From contig OZ024895.1 of NCBI GenBank assembly GCA_964017195.1, positions 18,565,034-18,629,033 on the forward strand: DNA of 64,000 bases. The letters run 5' to 3'. Shown here piece by piece: positions 41,508 to 55,319 of the stretch (positions are counted from its first letter, which is position 1; each line of letters starts with the position of its first letter). The notes beneath the pieces were generated by a model. That model saw only the letters and a program-made list of their open reading frames with translations. It was not told the origin of the DNA and made no database searches. The position numbers and the translations under genes were made by a program. This DNA is from Siderastrea radians. Taxonomy: Eukaryota; Cnidaria; Anthozoa; Scleractinia; Rhizangiidae.

Positions 41508-43410
41508 ATCAATTATAATTATTTGAACAATTTCCATAAATCCACAGAAAACGACAAGTCAAATTTATAAGAAATCAACATTTTATTGACACACGTTGAA
41601 AATTCATTATAATGACATTGTGATTCTGCGCAGTATGTCACCAACCAGATGACTTGAACGAAAAGAAAATACAAGAAAAGAAAAAAGACAAGAACCGAAA
41701 ATTGAAACAAACAAACAAACAAACAAACAAATAAAAGAACTGATCACCAAGGGAAAACTTCCTTCCAAATAACCGACTTCTCTCAAATAATTCTGAAAAA
41801 ACCCTATGAAGTCGCGTCCCTCTGTTAATGTCGGCAGCAAAAAACGAGAAAAACAGCAATTAAAAAAGAGACAGTGATGATGAATTCAAAAATTGTCGTT
41901 AAAATTTCTCTTACTAAATGGAGTAAAAAAGTAACTTTGTTAAGTGGGTGGGTAATTAACAATTTTGTATCAAGAACGAAAACGTCTGCTGAAATAACCG
42001 AGTCTTTATGTCTGGACATTGCGAAGAGAACGCTAAAAAGTGTGCCTGAAACGCCGAGATATCAGCACCAACTACAACACAACGTCAAATATAAATAAAG
42101 AAAGTTTGCTCTAGTAACTAGAGTAACTCTGGTTTTTTACGACGTTCTTTTGGGAATCTGTTACGGAAGCGTTTTGGTCACTCTCCAAAAAAATTCCAAT
42201 CAATTGTAACTTGTTAGCCTGTTCAGATAGTGATATTGTTCGCGCGAAATCCCTAGCTACACAGGCTAGCAATTTCTGGATGACAGATCGCCCGAACCAA
42301 ATCATCATGAGATGACTCGAAGGGGGTTTTTACATTATACCAGTACGAGTCTTGGTACTGGAATGAGAAACTCTATCCGATACATATATATACACCGGGA
42401 TGAACTCATGTCGGTTTCACTCGAATCGACAAGAGATTTTGCAACGGTATCACGTAATCAAATACAGAACTACAAGAGGAAACCGGGGCGAACTTGTCAC
42501 GGAACAAAACGTACCGGTATTATGGTAACACTCCCTTAGTTTTCTTAAGGGATTTATCGCACCTAAAACCGTCGGACAAGGCGCCCCTTAAATCGCATCA
42601 GAAATCGTTTGTTTACATCCACGAACTTACAATGGGAAATGCATTTTTTTCGGCCCGCAGCGGCTTTCATTGCTTCGCCTTCTCAGATGAAGTGGATTTT
42701 GACTAGTCAAGGTATGAAGAAAGTAAAACATGATTAATAATATCAAAACCAAATCACTGTATGTTTAAATTTGTCTCGCTGATGTGTAACACCGAGTGAT
42801 GTGTAACACATGTGTACAACATGTGACACAATTCTAAACCACTCTTTTCTTCAATGAATTCATTTATTCCCCTTTAGAAGGCGTGTGGAGTTTATTTTGA
42901 AAAAATTAAAACACTTTCATCATTCAAAAGCGTAGCCCCATATAACGGAACTGAACAGGTCAATTCAACGATTCCTTTTCAAATTTTCTGCAATGGTTCA
43001 GATGCCATCACTAAAATCAACGAATGAAATCAATAAGATTGCTTCGCACCTACCCTCGTTTTGACACAGAGGCGAAATTCTCTTTGGAAAAAAAACCAAT
43101 TGCATTTAGCTTTTTTAAATTAAAAAATATATATAAACTTCGTATCAATACACATATTGCCCAATTCTTACAAATATCTGACAAGCAGCAACTTATTTTA
43201 AATTATAAATTTTATATATTGTTCTGTTGACTTATAATTACGTTATACACTTATGTCAGTACACCTGTCTCTACAACCTTCAACTAAGACGATCAAATTA
43301 GCTAATGGCGCCATTATGTTATCCAAAAGGTCTGTTAATCCGACCGACCAGTTAATACGAACAAATTTTTAATGCCCTGTTAGTGATCGATTGTAGCGTA
43401 CTACTTATTT

Positions 43411-46400
43411 TCATCTTAAATCTAGGTCACCATTTTCACAAACATCAAAGTTGATAGAACCTTCCACATCAAAGGGACTTTTTGAGCGGATTTCATCACT
43501 ACGAAACGGTTTGTCGGTTACACTAGGACGTGCTAGAAGTTCAGCCCTTCTTTTGCTCTCCATTTGCAACGCAGATTCCTTACCATTTGGGGTAGATGTG
43601 TCACCTGAAATTAGAAAATGAGACATACACAGTCAAACTAGGCTCAGTCTCCAGCCGTGAGTGTCTCGATGCGCCCGCGATTCTCGCCACCTTCACGGCT
43701 GGGCACACGGGTTTGGTTGCATGTCCGTGACGTCATTACAATTTTAATAATTATGCAGACAATCCACACGTCATTTGCTTCAATTTTAACTGTTTTTTTT
43801 ATCGTCTTGAAAAAAAGCGAAATGCGAAAAGTATGCCTGAAACGTCCTCCCAAAAGGGTGAAATTTCAAGAGAAAGACGAAATCCCGCTAAATTATGTCG
43901 CACATTCTGCCCCGCAAATTTCAGGGGGCTTGTCTCTGATTGGTCAGTCTAAACAATAACCAAACCCGTGCGCCCAGCCGTGAAGGTGGCGAGAATCGCG
44001 GCGCATGGAGACACTCACGGTTGGAGACTGAGCCTACAGTCAAACCAGTATGGGGCAATTCACTTTCTATTCAACTTATAAACTGATAGACATAACTAAA
44101 AAGGACATATCGAATTTAGGGTGGATTGGGTTGAAACATACGCGCATACCGGTCGCAATTGCACGCATGTGCGTTGTATTGTTTTCTAGCTACAGATCAA
44201 CAGTTTCGCGCATGGAAATACAACAACTATACACGTGAATTTACCCCACATTTGCGCATAGTTAGCAAGCCAAAGTGTGAATGCCAGCTTAAAACGATGC
44301 ATTTACAGACCTTTGGATACCTGGATAGAAACTCTACCCAAGCAGCGATACGAACGTCTGTAAATTTGGCGTTCATCAAAAAGGAAACTCTCCTTCAATT
44401 TGCAACGTTTACCAAATGCGCAAGTGCTATTCGCTTGCCAAGCTTAATTAAGCTTATGTACAGATCAAAGACCGCCGATGTACACAAAGACTGGCCTAGT
44501 AAGAGCCCCTCTGTTAAGTGGCCACCCCTCCCCCCCTCCCCCATTTAAGTTTGTCCTCTATAAGGCAGGTAGGCACCTTCATTAACCCTTTCACTCCCAA
44601 GAGTGCCTAAAATCAAAATTCAAGACGAATCCCAGGTACTCCCAGAGTCCGTTATGGAGATATTTAAGGTGCTTCTAACTTTTGAGTCTGTGGATGAAAT
44701 CCTATGGTGTGACCATTCAAATGACTCCTCTTCAGCAGTACTTTCACATGGTACTATTTATATTTAAGTATTTTACAAAATAACATTTGAAATTTGTTTA
44801 AAATTTTGATTTTAGGCACTCCTGGGAGTAAAAGGGTTTAATGTGAAAGTACTGCTGAAGAGGAGTCATTTGAATGGTCACACCGTAGGATTTCATCCAC
44901 AGACTCAAAAAAGTTAAAACCAACTTAAATGTCTCCATAACTGATTCCGAGAGTAAAAGGGCTAAGCAGGCAGTAACTGACGTTTAATAACGTCAACGGG
45001 GTGATTCTCAAAATCAAATGACAAAACTTCTTCAGTGCAGTTGGTGGCATCTGTTATTGAGACAATGACCTGACTGGTCGATTCTGTAGTGGCAATATTG
45101 GTTGTTGAGACTCGAAAAAAGTTTGGTCAGAAATTCTGAAGAAAACTCACTTGTGCTCGTCCTTAACTTACCGGGCCCTAAACTTCCAGACTTCTCTCTT
45201 TTCCACTTTTCAAAACCAGCATGTGCTTTAAATTCAGTTAATTCATCAACAGTACTTTCCGCACAATTCCTTGACACTTCTATCCTAGCATTTGTACTAT
45301 CAACACTATCACATTTAACCAGCTTTGGCTTCTCTACGGTGTTAGTCCTGCGCGCCTTGAGTGAAAACGTCCTCTTTGGTTTGTCACTTGTTGTTGTATT
45401 TCCCTGGACTTTATGTTGTTTTTTCATACGCTTTTGTTCTAAAAATCCACGGCTAGTTCCTTGGGAGGGTACAGGCAAAGCCGTATCTACAGTTACAGTT
45501 CTTTGCTTTGCATCCACAACATCCACTTCCGGTAAAGCAACAGAATTGCGTTGACCAAGTGAGCTAGAATTACCTTCCGCCATTAGTGGCTTTTCTGAAG
45601 TCTGGGTTTGATGAAGTTGTGCTGTACTTAGGGGACCCTGTAATACAGGTTTTGCTGGTAAAACAGGTTTTTCAGGTAAAGCAGGTTTTGTCGGTAAAGG
45701 AGGTTTTGTTGGTAAAGCAGGTTTGGCCGGTAACGCAGGTATTGCTGGATGATCTGGTAAAGCAGACCTTGCCTGTGGATTCGATGAAACAGGATTTGCT
45801 ATTTGATTCGGTAAAGCGGGGTTCGCTAGCGAATTCGGTAAAGCAGGTTTTGCCCGTTGATCCGGTAAATCAGGTTTTGCTGGTGGATTCAGTAAAGCAG
45901 GTTTTTCCAGTGGATCCTGAAAGGCAGGGTTTGCTAGCTGATTCAGTGCAGATTTTGCCGACAAATCAGGTAATGCAGGTTGATCCACTGAAACAAGTTT
46001 TGCTGGTTGATCCGGTAATACCGGTTTTCCTTCGCCTGCAGAAGCGTTCATGGTCTTTAGCAGGACGTCATCTAGCTTGGGATTCGACTGTGGAGAAGAC
46101 TCTCTTGACCCTCCTGACCCTGAATTCGACAAGCGGTTCTTTCCGTGCTTTAACGGAGACTTTCTTATTATTGTGAGTGGAGCTGATTTTACTGGATCAC
46201 TGAAAGGTAAGCAACCAGTTAGTTTCCGGAGAACACAAAAACAAGAACGTTTGAACACTGCTACCTCGACAAAGATATTTCTACATCTTGTGCACCCAGT
46301 TTTAAAAGTGTGTTTACTAAGGGTGGATAAAATAATGTAAATACACTTTGCTAAAAAAAAAGTACAATAACAACAACAATCAACAACAATCCCTTTATTA

Positions 46401-49400
46401 ACGTCAATGCGTGGGATAGGGTTGCCCCGCATATCCGAGCCAGAGGCTCATGTATAAAACGCATGACAGAAAAAAAAAATGAAATACAAAACTTATAATG
46501 ATAACTGTACACTGTATGACGGAATTGTAACGAACATAATGCGGAAACATGGCATGCAGCGACCTCAGCGGTTACAGTGTTTCCAAACGCATGTAAAGTC
46601 TTGTTTTCACATTATCGCTGCGACCCTTACGATCACTTAGTATGTGTGTCAATAGAGCCAACATTGAACCTTACACGATGATCTAGTACTCACCTTGAAC
46701 GGAATTTCGTTTCAAGCAAGTCTTTCAGATTAGGGAGAGTATTCCGCAGATTGGGCGTACCAAGTCCATTAAACTGACGGATCTAGAGATTTAACATTGG
46801 CAGTAAATATAGCAATCAAGTGAAGTGTCTTTGTACGCGTGTAATGATTTCAGGTTTGCTAGCATGTGAGCGAGCACTTAGGAAAGGCGCGATTTACCTG
46901 GGCTATGTTCTTGTTCAAGAGAAACGTTCCATAGTAAAACTTCGTTCCTTCCTTCCCTCTATTGTACAGGGGAAACCTGCAAAGTAACAAAAAACATACT
47001 GTGCTACAATTCCAACTATCACAAATTTTGTCTATTGTAAACTTACCCCCTGAACTTGCGAGCTAGGTTACCATTTCAGGAGCTGCTGTCTTTTCTAAAA
47101 AAAATAAGCTAGATATTTTGGTCGCCCCAAAATGCAGTCCTCTGAAACAGTTAAGGAATTATTTTCACCAAGTTTAAATACTACATGGGAGGTGAAATTT
47201 CATTATAAGAGTATGTTTTTCTTCAAAGACACCATCTCATCCTCAGGGTCTTCTCATTATTCAAAATGGCGGCGAGGCACATAAAGCAGGACACATCACC
47301 AGACATATTGGAGAATATAATTAACTCAACATGGCGGAAGGCTCGTCACTGGCTATTATCTATTGCTTTGGAGGCACGTGACCTACCATGTGTCAGGGGT
47401 TGTTTACCATTTATCCAAAAAATCCGGAAATTTCGGTTGCAATTTAAATGGCAAGACTAATTTCCGTTTCCCAAGCGGATTTTTTGAAAGGTAATCCAAA
47501 ACTACCAACCGGAATTTCCAAACTGTTTTCTACCAGTTTCAGGTCCTGCGCCATTGGTCAAACTAGTTCCAGACTCTGTAAATTAGAGTGAACTGCACAA
47601 ATGGTACATGCTAATCTCGAACGGAATTTCCCATCCGGGAGGTTTCGCTTACCATTTGCTCAAACCGTAGACCAACTGGTTACCCCTGTAAACGGTAAAC
47701 AACCAGGGAGTAGTCTCTGCGGACATATGTTGTAGTTAAATTTTGTCCTTGGTTCAATTCATATTTTCTTTTGTTTCGTATTCATTATCATATATTAACA
47801 CAAAAAAGAACAAAGGAAAATAAAAATTGAACCAGGGATAAAATTGAACTACATCACACACACAAATGTACGAATATCCGCACGCCGATGTACTTTGGTA
47901 ACTATATAGCACTTACTTTCTGTCCTTCTCTGAAACTTTTTCGATGGTAAAATCCATGACTGTGGATCTGGAGCCGCGAGTGCTCACGGGATATCTCAGA
48001 GGCAGTTCCAGAAATTTCGCGATCATGCTGACCAAGTGACACGTGTAACCCAGGGCAACCGACAGTGTTTCATCATCCATAGCTAGAGTACGAAACACAC
48101 CATGTAAAATGCATGCAAAGTATCCTTAGTGTGCTTTTCAATAACTTAACAAACAAAGAAGTTCAGTTCAGTGGGTATTGTAAAATCACGTTCGCTTGGT
48201 GGATTTCGATCCTTTTTGTCGGCTTTTGCTATTCAGATATTTCTCAGTTTGTTCAAAGGCCAGCCAGCAACAAAAATCTGTTGCAATTTTTTTTCCGTTC
48301 TAATTTAATCGTCTGATGTTAATTCAAGTCAGGTTTTCTAGCAATTTTTAAAATACGGTCAGACTTAAATTTAACTGGCTCCGCGTGCCCAAAAAAAATT
48401 GCGGACAACGAATAAACGGCTTGTGCAACACTAAAGAGTTAAGTTGATACATCACCTCTAATTTTATACACGCACACAGTTAAATTAACGCCTGTACGTA
48501 GGTAAAATTTAAGCGACAGTGTAAATTCTCCTGAAGACGAGATTTTGGTCTCACATTTCGGTCTAGAAAACGGGAAAATGGGCGAAAATTGAGCCAGAAA
48601 ACTCTTCGTTCACCAGATTTATATAACAGGCCATTTCCGAGTTGTCTTGTACCTCTTTTTCAAAGCGAGTCTTGGAGCATGGCCTTGCATATGAAAATGA
48701 GTTTTCATTCACGTAAAGATAAAACTCATTTTCATGTGAAAAGTTTTGCACGAAGCCTCGCTTTGAAAAAGAGGCACAAGACAATTCGGAAATGGCCTCA
48801 TCAGTTAGCTGTCTTGCAGTTTGTCGTCTTGAGACACGTTAGCTGACCAGGATGCTTTTTCACCTCTTATAAGAATTTGGCAAATGAAAGAACAATGCAG
48901 GAGGGGAGGAAAGAATGAAGGGAAGAACAAACATGCTGGAAAATAAAAAAGGATAAATCTTGATTCCTTACCTGTAAATTCATCTGACTCACAATTGGGA
49001 AGGCGCACTCCACAAATGAGGTGTTCTTTTGATCCCTGTAACTGTTAAACAGAAAAAATACAGCCCTGCTTAACTGACTAGCACATTTACAGACCTATTG
49101 TTTGGTTACGGCGGCCTTATGCACCTTCAAGCACAGGGAAAATAGGCTAAGTGTACTCATGAGATTGCAGAGCGAGCCGACACTTGGAATCAGAAAAACT
49201 TGTTTGCTTTGAGTTGTGATTGGCTCATTGTTTTCTGTAAGTTGATTTTCAAGTTCCCAAGTTTTACAAGTAACACCAACATCGTTCACTCCAGCTCGCC
49301 GTCTTAGTTTAAGATTTCAGGGAAAAAACAAAACAAAAACAAAACAAAAAAAACCGGGGTTTATTGTAACTTACGGTTAGTGTTTACCTTTGACCCCGTA

Positions 49401-51856
49401 GTAACATTTCGCATGTTTTTTATCAGGATTGTAGAATTTTGTCATTTGTGTTGTGGGCCTAACAATATTTAAGAAGTTTTTTTCCTTTAGGCCTTCTACC
49501 ATTTATGGGTAGCACTAAAAGTATTGTGATCGTCAGAGTAATTAATTTCGTTTTTTTTATGACTCTAAGTTTATTGTACAACACTCTATGCTCGATGAGC
49601 CTTTTAATTACGTCTTACCTCAACTATAGGGTAAATACTCATTAACTCAGAGATAAGCTGTCGACGTCTCATGTTCAGTTGAGCATTCAACTTTACAAAT
49701 GATTCCCTAAATAAATAAATAAATAAATAAATAAATAGATAAATTAATAAATAAATAAATAAATTAATTAATTAATTAATTAATTAATAAAAGAGGCAGT
49801 ACCCTAAGTTGGTCGTATTAGGATATAGTGAAGTTTTAAAACAAACGACCCTTGCACGTTTTGGCAAAGCCCAAGACACGTGCGGGTATCCGTATGTTAG
49901 AAAAGACGGGCTAAAGGACGACACCCAGCAAAAGTAGGTTCGAAGAGATTTCGCTACTTTGCTACGTTCATAGAAGCCACTACCGCCATCTTCGCTATCT
50001 GCATCTAGCACTTTAATATGGCACAAGTTCTTAACCAAATTCGAACGAGAGTAACTGGTACGACTCTACAAGATGCTTCTCACTTATTCTTCAAGTGAAA
50101 ACACAACTTGACGATTTATTTCTCATCGAGATCTTCAACGATATTTTGAGTTCTCTTATGAGATTAACGGTTAATCGACACATACTCACCTTCTTTCGAT
50201 GTGTGCTTGCTTGTGTTCTCTCAAAGAAGACTTGCTAGTGTCCAGCTGTTCTTTATTTCTTTTAAGGTTTACTTCTAAGGAAGGTGGAAAGAAACAAAAA
50301 CGCATATTAAGTGAGAAATTTAAAAAATTGATTCTATTATTATTTTTTTTTTGGGCAGCCGCATCAGTTTTGGCAAAAGACCTGTTATCGTGCATCTAAC
50401 AATGAAGTAAATTTGTTTTCCAATCGATTCAGATGAATTTCAGACGACTAAGTTTTGACTTGCAGTTGCGATGCTAGGCCTGTAGGTAGGCCAGCAAATC
50501 TCATACAAACCTCTAAAACCGCAGAGAGCTAACTATGCGGGGTGTATTACCCTTACAGAGACCCAAAGTTATGAGAACAACATGAAAATGCATTCGGAAT
50601 TAACTAAAACCTCTCACGCAGTGATCACCTTTCTGAGCGATCACACCAGCAGAGGACAACTGCAACCGTTCTTGCAGATGGTCAATTATTTCCAGTAAAA
50701 CACATATTTAGTTTATTACGATCTCACCTCTTTCTCTGAGCTTTTCCAGGACACCCTGCTCCACTTCTCTTTCTACAAAGTTAACATAACATTTGCCATG
50801 CAGTTAGTACTCACTGAAAATCTCTATTAAGCCTCATCATCTATTAAGCCCTTCGCTTATTAGCCCCTCCCTCTGTCCCTCCTGGATGTCTCTCTCAATA
50901 CGCAAAAACTGCCAAACTAGAGTGCTTTTCAAATGAGCGAGGCAAAAACAAAACCAAACTAATTACTCTAGCCAATCCCAAGAGATACAAACAACATATT
51001 GCACCAATCAGAACTTGAAGGCCTATTGATAGGAAAAAACCTCATTTGCATTTACTTTCAACACACATTTACATGTACATATGCGACTACAGTACTAGTT
51101 TCGAGGTCTATTGACGAAATTAGTACTGTAGTCGCGTATGTAAATAGTAAAATTAATGCAAGTGGGGTTTTTCCTTATCAATATGGTGTTAAGTAATACT
51201 TTCTTGGCTTCCGTGAACAAAATTTCACAAAGAACTCGAAGCAAATGCATGTAATTGATGCCAAGTGCGCAAAAACGCATGGGGGCAAATCACTATTGGT
51301 ATTCCATCTACGTCTGGTGGTTAAAAAGAATGGCACGAGTTTTCTTAACCAATCAGAGAGCAAAACCAACACAAATGCGACATAACTCTCCACACTTGAC
51401 TGAAAACTGCTATAAAATAGTGGTTGCATTGGAATGTAGGGGAAACACAAAGCCTTACTTCCGTCAATGTAAATAATACTTCATTCAGTTTGTACGTGTA
51501 GGAAACTCATGGGTTTCAATGTGCAGAAGTATCACTGAGTTCGCTTATTAACAATATGTTGCAATTGTGGTATGATCCCCCGCCCCACCCTCCCCAGGCT
51601 TGATGCCTGAAAAAATATTCTTAATACTAATTATGGGAAATAAACATGCAGAATGTTTAGAATGTAGAAATACCTTTTAGCAGTGTTTTCTGCTTTGACA
51701 CAAACTCTTCTCTTAGAAGTTTGATCTTTAATGTAAGCCTCTCTTCTTCAGAAAGCTAAGACCAAAAAGAAGAAGGTCAAAAACTTACAACACAATTAAC
51801 CTCAGCTTACAATTGAGTGCATCGCTGAAACATGTTGTAGCTGTAAAAAGCCATCA

Positions 51857-51919
<63 letters not shown>

Positions 51920-54900
51920 TATTACTTTTTTTCATGTGATACCTTGTCTACAGGTGGAGGAAATGACTTCTCTGTCGACTGTTCCAGACAATTTTCAAGA
52001 AAAAGAAGTGCTATGACAAGCAAGCAAAAACATTAGACTCACCTGGGAAGTGCATTTTAAATCTGATTCAACCTTTCTTTGGATGGACTGACACACATCT
52101 TTGACTGACAGCTGAGCCTGTTGAATGGCTTTCTGCATCATCTGTAGTCTGTCAATGGACAGAAAAATAATTTAAAGATGAAATCTGGTTTGTGGATGCT
52201 CTGTTGAAGAGGGACCGTACATGTATCTGACGACTATACAGAGCTGATTTGGTTGCAAATAGGTGAAAAGAAAGAAGATTAATTTTTAGAATGATAATAC
52301 AGGGGATCATATTTTATATTCATTTGGTTTTATATTCCTCTGCATAAGGAAAGGCCAATGCTCAAAATGCCAGGTTCAGTCTTAAAGTTTAAAAATATCA
52401 AATTCAAATGTTTTATTCCTATATCAACCCAGCACCAAACTTCTACAGAAATTTATCCCTTTATCCTTTGGTGTTTCAAGCTTTGGAGTTGAGGAGTGGA
52501 GGAGGGGGGAGGGGGTCAGTCCCACTCAAAGCTCCATACAGTATCCCCCTAACCCAGTGGATGAGGTCTCAATCACTGATTTCTGAGAACTGGCCAACCC
52601 TAAGGTCACCGAAGAGGACTGAGTGCTGTAGGTTATTTTCAGCTCAATGACTCACTTTGGGAGAATTCCCTTGTACAGTACAAGAGATGCTTAGTTCAGT
52701 TTTAGTCAACAGTAATTATTTGAAAGAACTCACAATTATCATAGTATGGAAAAAATGACAAGAAACCAGCCAATCCTTTTGAAATATTATTTCAGAAGTT
52801 AGAGTTGTTATTTATTGTAAGTTTGGGACAAAGAAAATTCTTGTGGCAGTTAACAAAAGTAATCGAAAGGAGACACTTACCTCTGAACAGAATATATATT
52901 GTAGGATGTTTGAACCTATGGAAAAGACAAGAAAATATGCTTAGAATAGACTCACAGTTTTGTTCATTTTAATTTGGACAACCATACTGTTTTAATCAAC
53001 TTAATATCCTAACTGTGTGATGAACCACTATGAAACTTTAAATATGTATTATGACCAGTAACAGACTATAAAACCCATGTTGGTGGGAGATTGAAAAACA
53101 AGGTTTTCAGGTAACAAAATTACTTTGTCATGTGGAGGTAAGCTTTTGCAGCCTAAGCTCAGTGGTTAGAAAGTCCACATTATGAAATGTCATGGATCTG
53201 TCAACATCAAGCTAGAGGGGGGGGGGGGGGTAGCTCCCAAGATGCAGGCCATTTGACGATAGTCAGTGGACTATTTCTTTTCAAATGCACAACCCCCTTT
53301 TCCCTGAAGCCAAAAGCACTGGTCAAACTGGCTCCATCCAGGCTAACAGTGTTAGATGTCCTAGGAGCTTCAGCCAAACAGACAGTAGATTCATGAGTTC
53401 AGTAGTATATACGTAGCTCCTGTTACATGCTAGCAGTGGCCTCAACAGTCAAGTATAAATTAATTTATTTTTTCAGGATCTACTGATCAAATTCCAGTAA
53501 CGCACCTGATCTATTTCAACTTTAATGGCATCTTTTCTTTGAGAAACTACAGGTTTGCCATTGTTGGTATCCTAAAATCATCCAAAAAAGAAAAAAAAAA
53601 GAATCTTAGACAAGTTTCTGTTAAGACTTTAGTAAGTGTTTAATTATTGTATTGAAGTTCCAATGAGAAACCATTAATTTCCCTGATCTTCTGATGTGAT
53701 TTTTTTTACCATGACAGCCTTCTGTATTGTGACCATTGTAACTACTATGGGAACTAAATTTTTGGCACTGGCAATCTGACTTGAAAAAGAGTTCCATCCT
53801 AATAACAAAATCTTAAGATTCTGTTGCCCAAATGGCCACTGTGGAAAAAATAACTTGGAGAGGTGCAACATAGATGAGTAATTTAAAACACTTACTAGGG
53901 CACAGTCCACCTACGGTGAGGGCACATAACACTGCTTTATATGTAACATTTCATTAAAAGGAATTGGACTCTGTATCCTGTTCTGTTGTTTTCTTAGACT
54001 GAGAACTTTAGTACTCAACATTGTCTCTGTCCACCCAGGTGTATCATAGGGTGCCCAAAAACTCCCAACCATGAAATCTGGGGTACCCAGTCCATGAGTA
54101 TTATGCAAAAAATGAGTTTTTTTTCATCACCCGAAGACAAAAGTTCGTAGCCTGAGGCCCCCTGGGCCCTGTGTATACAAGCTGTACATGGATACCAGCA
54201 AAAATAAATAAATAAATAAATTATAACTAAATAAATAAATAAATAAGGGCTTTCCCAGGGACAAGCAGTAATGCTCCTCAACTCTTCATGTTACAGAAAC
54301 TAGATCGTAAAGACCAGAGAATAAGCACCTGGCTCATTCAGTCTTTGGGGATGGACATAAAACTTTACCTTGAAAATTCATTTATACACCTGGGCTAGGA
54401 GAGATGAGATGTGGCAAAGATTCTTGATGAAGGAATAATTAGATGACAGGGACCAAGGCTCACATATCTTGGATGTGTAAACCACTAGTAGATTACTATG
54501 CACCCAGAGATAGTCTAGAGTTAGTTAATTACCTCCCAACTTAAAAATTAACAGACCTATCAGGCCTGTGCGTTGCAGCAGATAAAGAATTAAGAATAAA
54601 TACCTTTAGAACTGTTGCACAAACCAAACTATATGACGTTACCTACAAAGATTTTAAGAAAAAAAAACAAAGAAACATGACCACAAGCTATACAGTGAAA
54701 TTTGATAACTATGGTTTACAACTGTGAAAGCTACACTATTCATTAAATCTTTTAGTCTCCATGCATGCCATGCTAGAATGATCCCCAAATGGTTAATTGC
54801 AAATTTGATTCCATTACTTGTTTCAATAATGTTACATGTACTACTTAACCACATTAAAAAAATTTGATGTCGATTAGATTAATGCATAATAGCTTAATGG

Positions 54901-55288
54901 CCCTATTAATAACAGTTATAGCATAGCTAGCAAATCTGGGCAATCAAATTCACCATAATGATATGTAAGCCAGTTCCTAATCCTGTTGACTGCACGCTGG
55001 TGGCGCGAGCAAACTGAACCTGTTTTTTTCTGTCTGTAATTAATGGCCAAAAGTGTCTTCTTCATGAGCAACTTGGCAAGTACATGACCAAGAAAAATCA
55101 CTTCACAGCAGAGATTGTTTCCTTTATTATTATCTTTATTATTATTATTTATTGGTTTTCTTTTAAGCTTAATTGCTTCTCTCCAGGGCACAGGGAAACT
55201 AGCAGCTTTCTCGGGAGCAGCTGGGGGTCGGGAAATGGATGTCCACTTGATTATTACTTGATTATTTGATGATGATGGTGACGATGAC

Positions 55289-55319
<31 letters not shown>

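Larger units (their letters stand above)
35807..43410. other. Intron or intergenic region with a decayed transposon
   Basis: Right of the exon at 35806 the only large feature is the transposon at 37111-39899. Outside it I see an isolated membrane-anchor-like frame (36939-37124), AT-rich sequence with homopolymer runs (40.3-41.1 kb), a pair of X-box motifs (41313 and 41494) and a CAAA microsatellite (about 41706-41732). The 3' untranslated region of UVRAG should reach into this region from 43411. No other gene is supported. Confidence 0.5.

Noticed and set aside
41607..42019. Minus-strand hydrophobic frames as a membrane protein
   Set aside because: Phe/Val-rich stretches come from A-rich plus-strand sequence and a CAAA microsatellite; no start or splice context.
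44159..44548. 129-codon plus-strand frame
   Set aside because: Lies in the last UVRAG intron on the other strand; no recognisable domain, and low-complexity proline end from a C-rich tract.
45586..46176. 196-codon plus-strand frame rich in KQVLLV repeats
   Set aside because: It is the antisense of the UVRAG exon 18 coding repeat; the minus frame has matching splice phases and family similarity at both sides.
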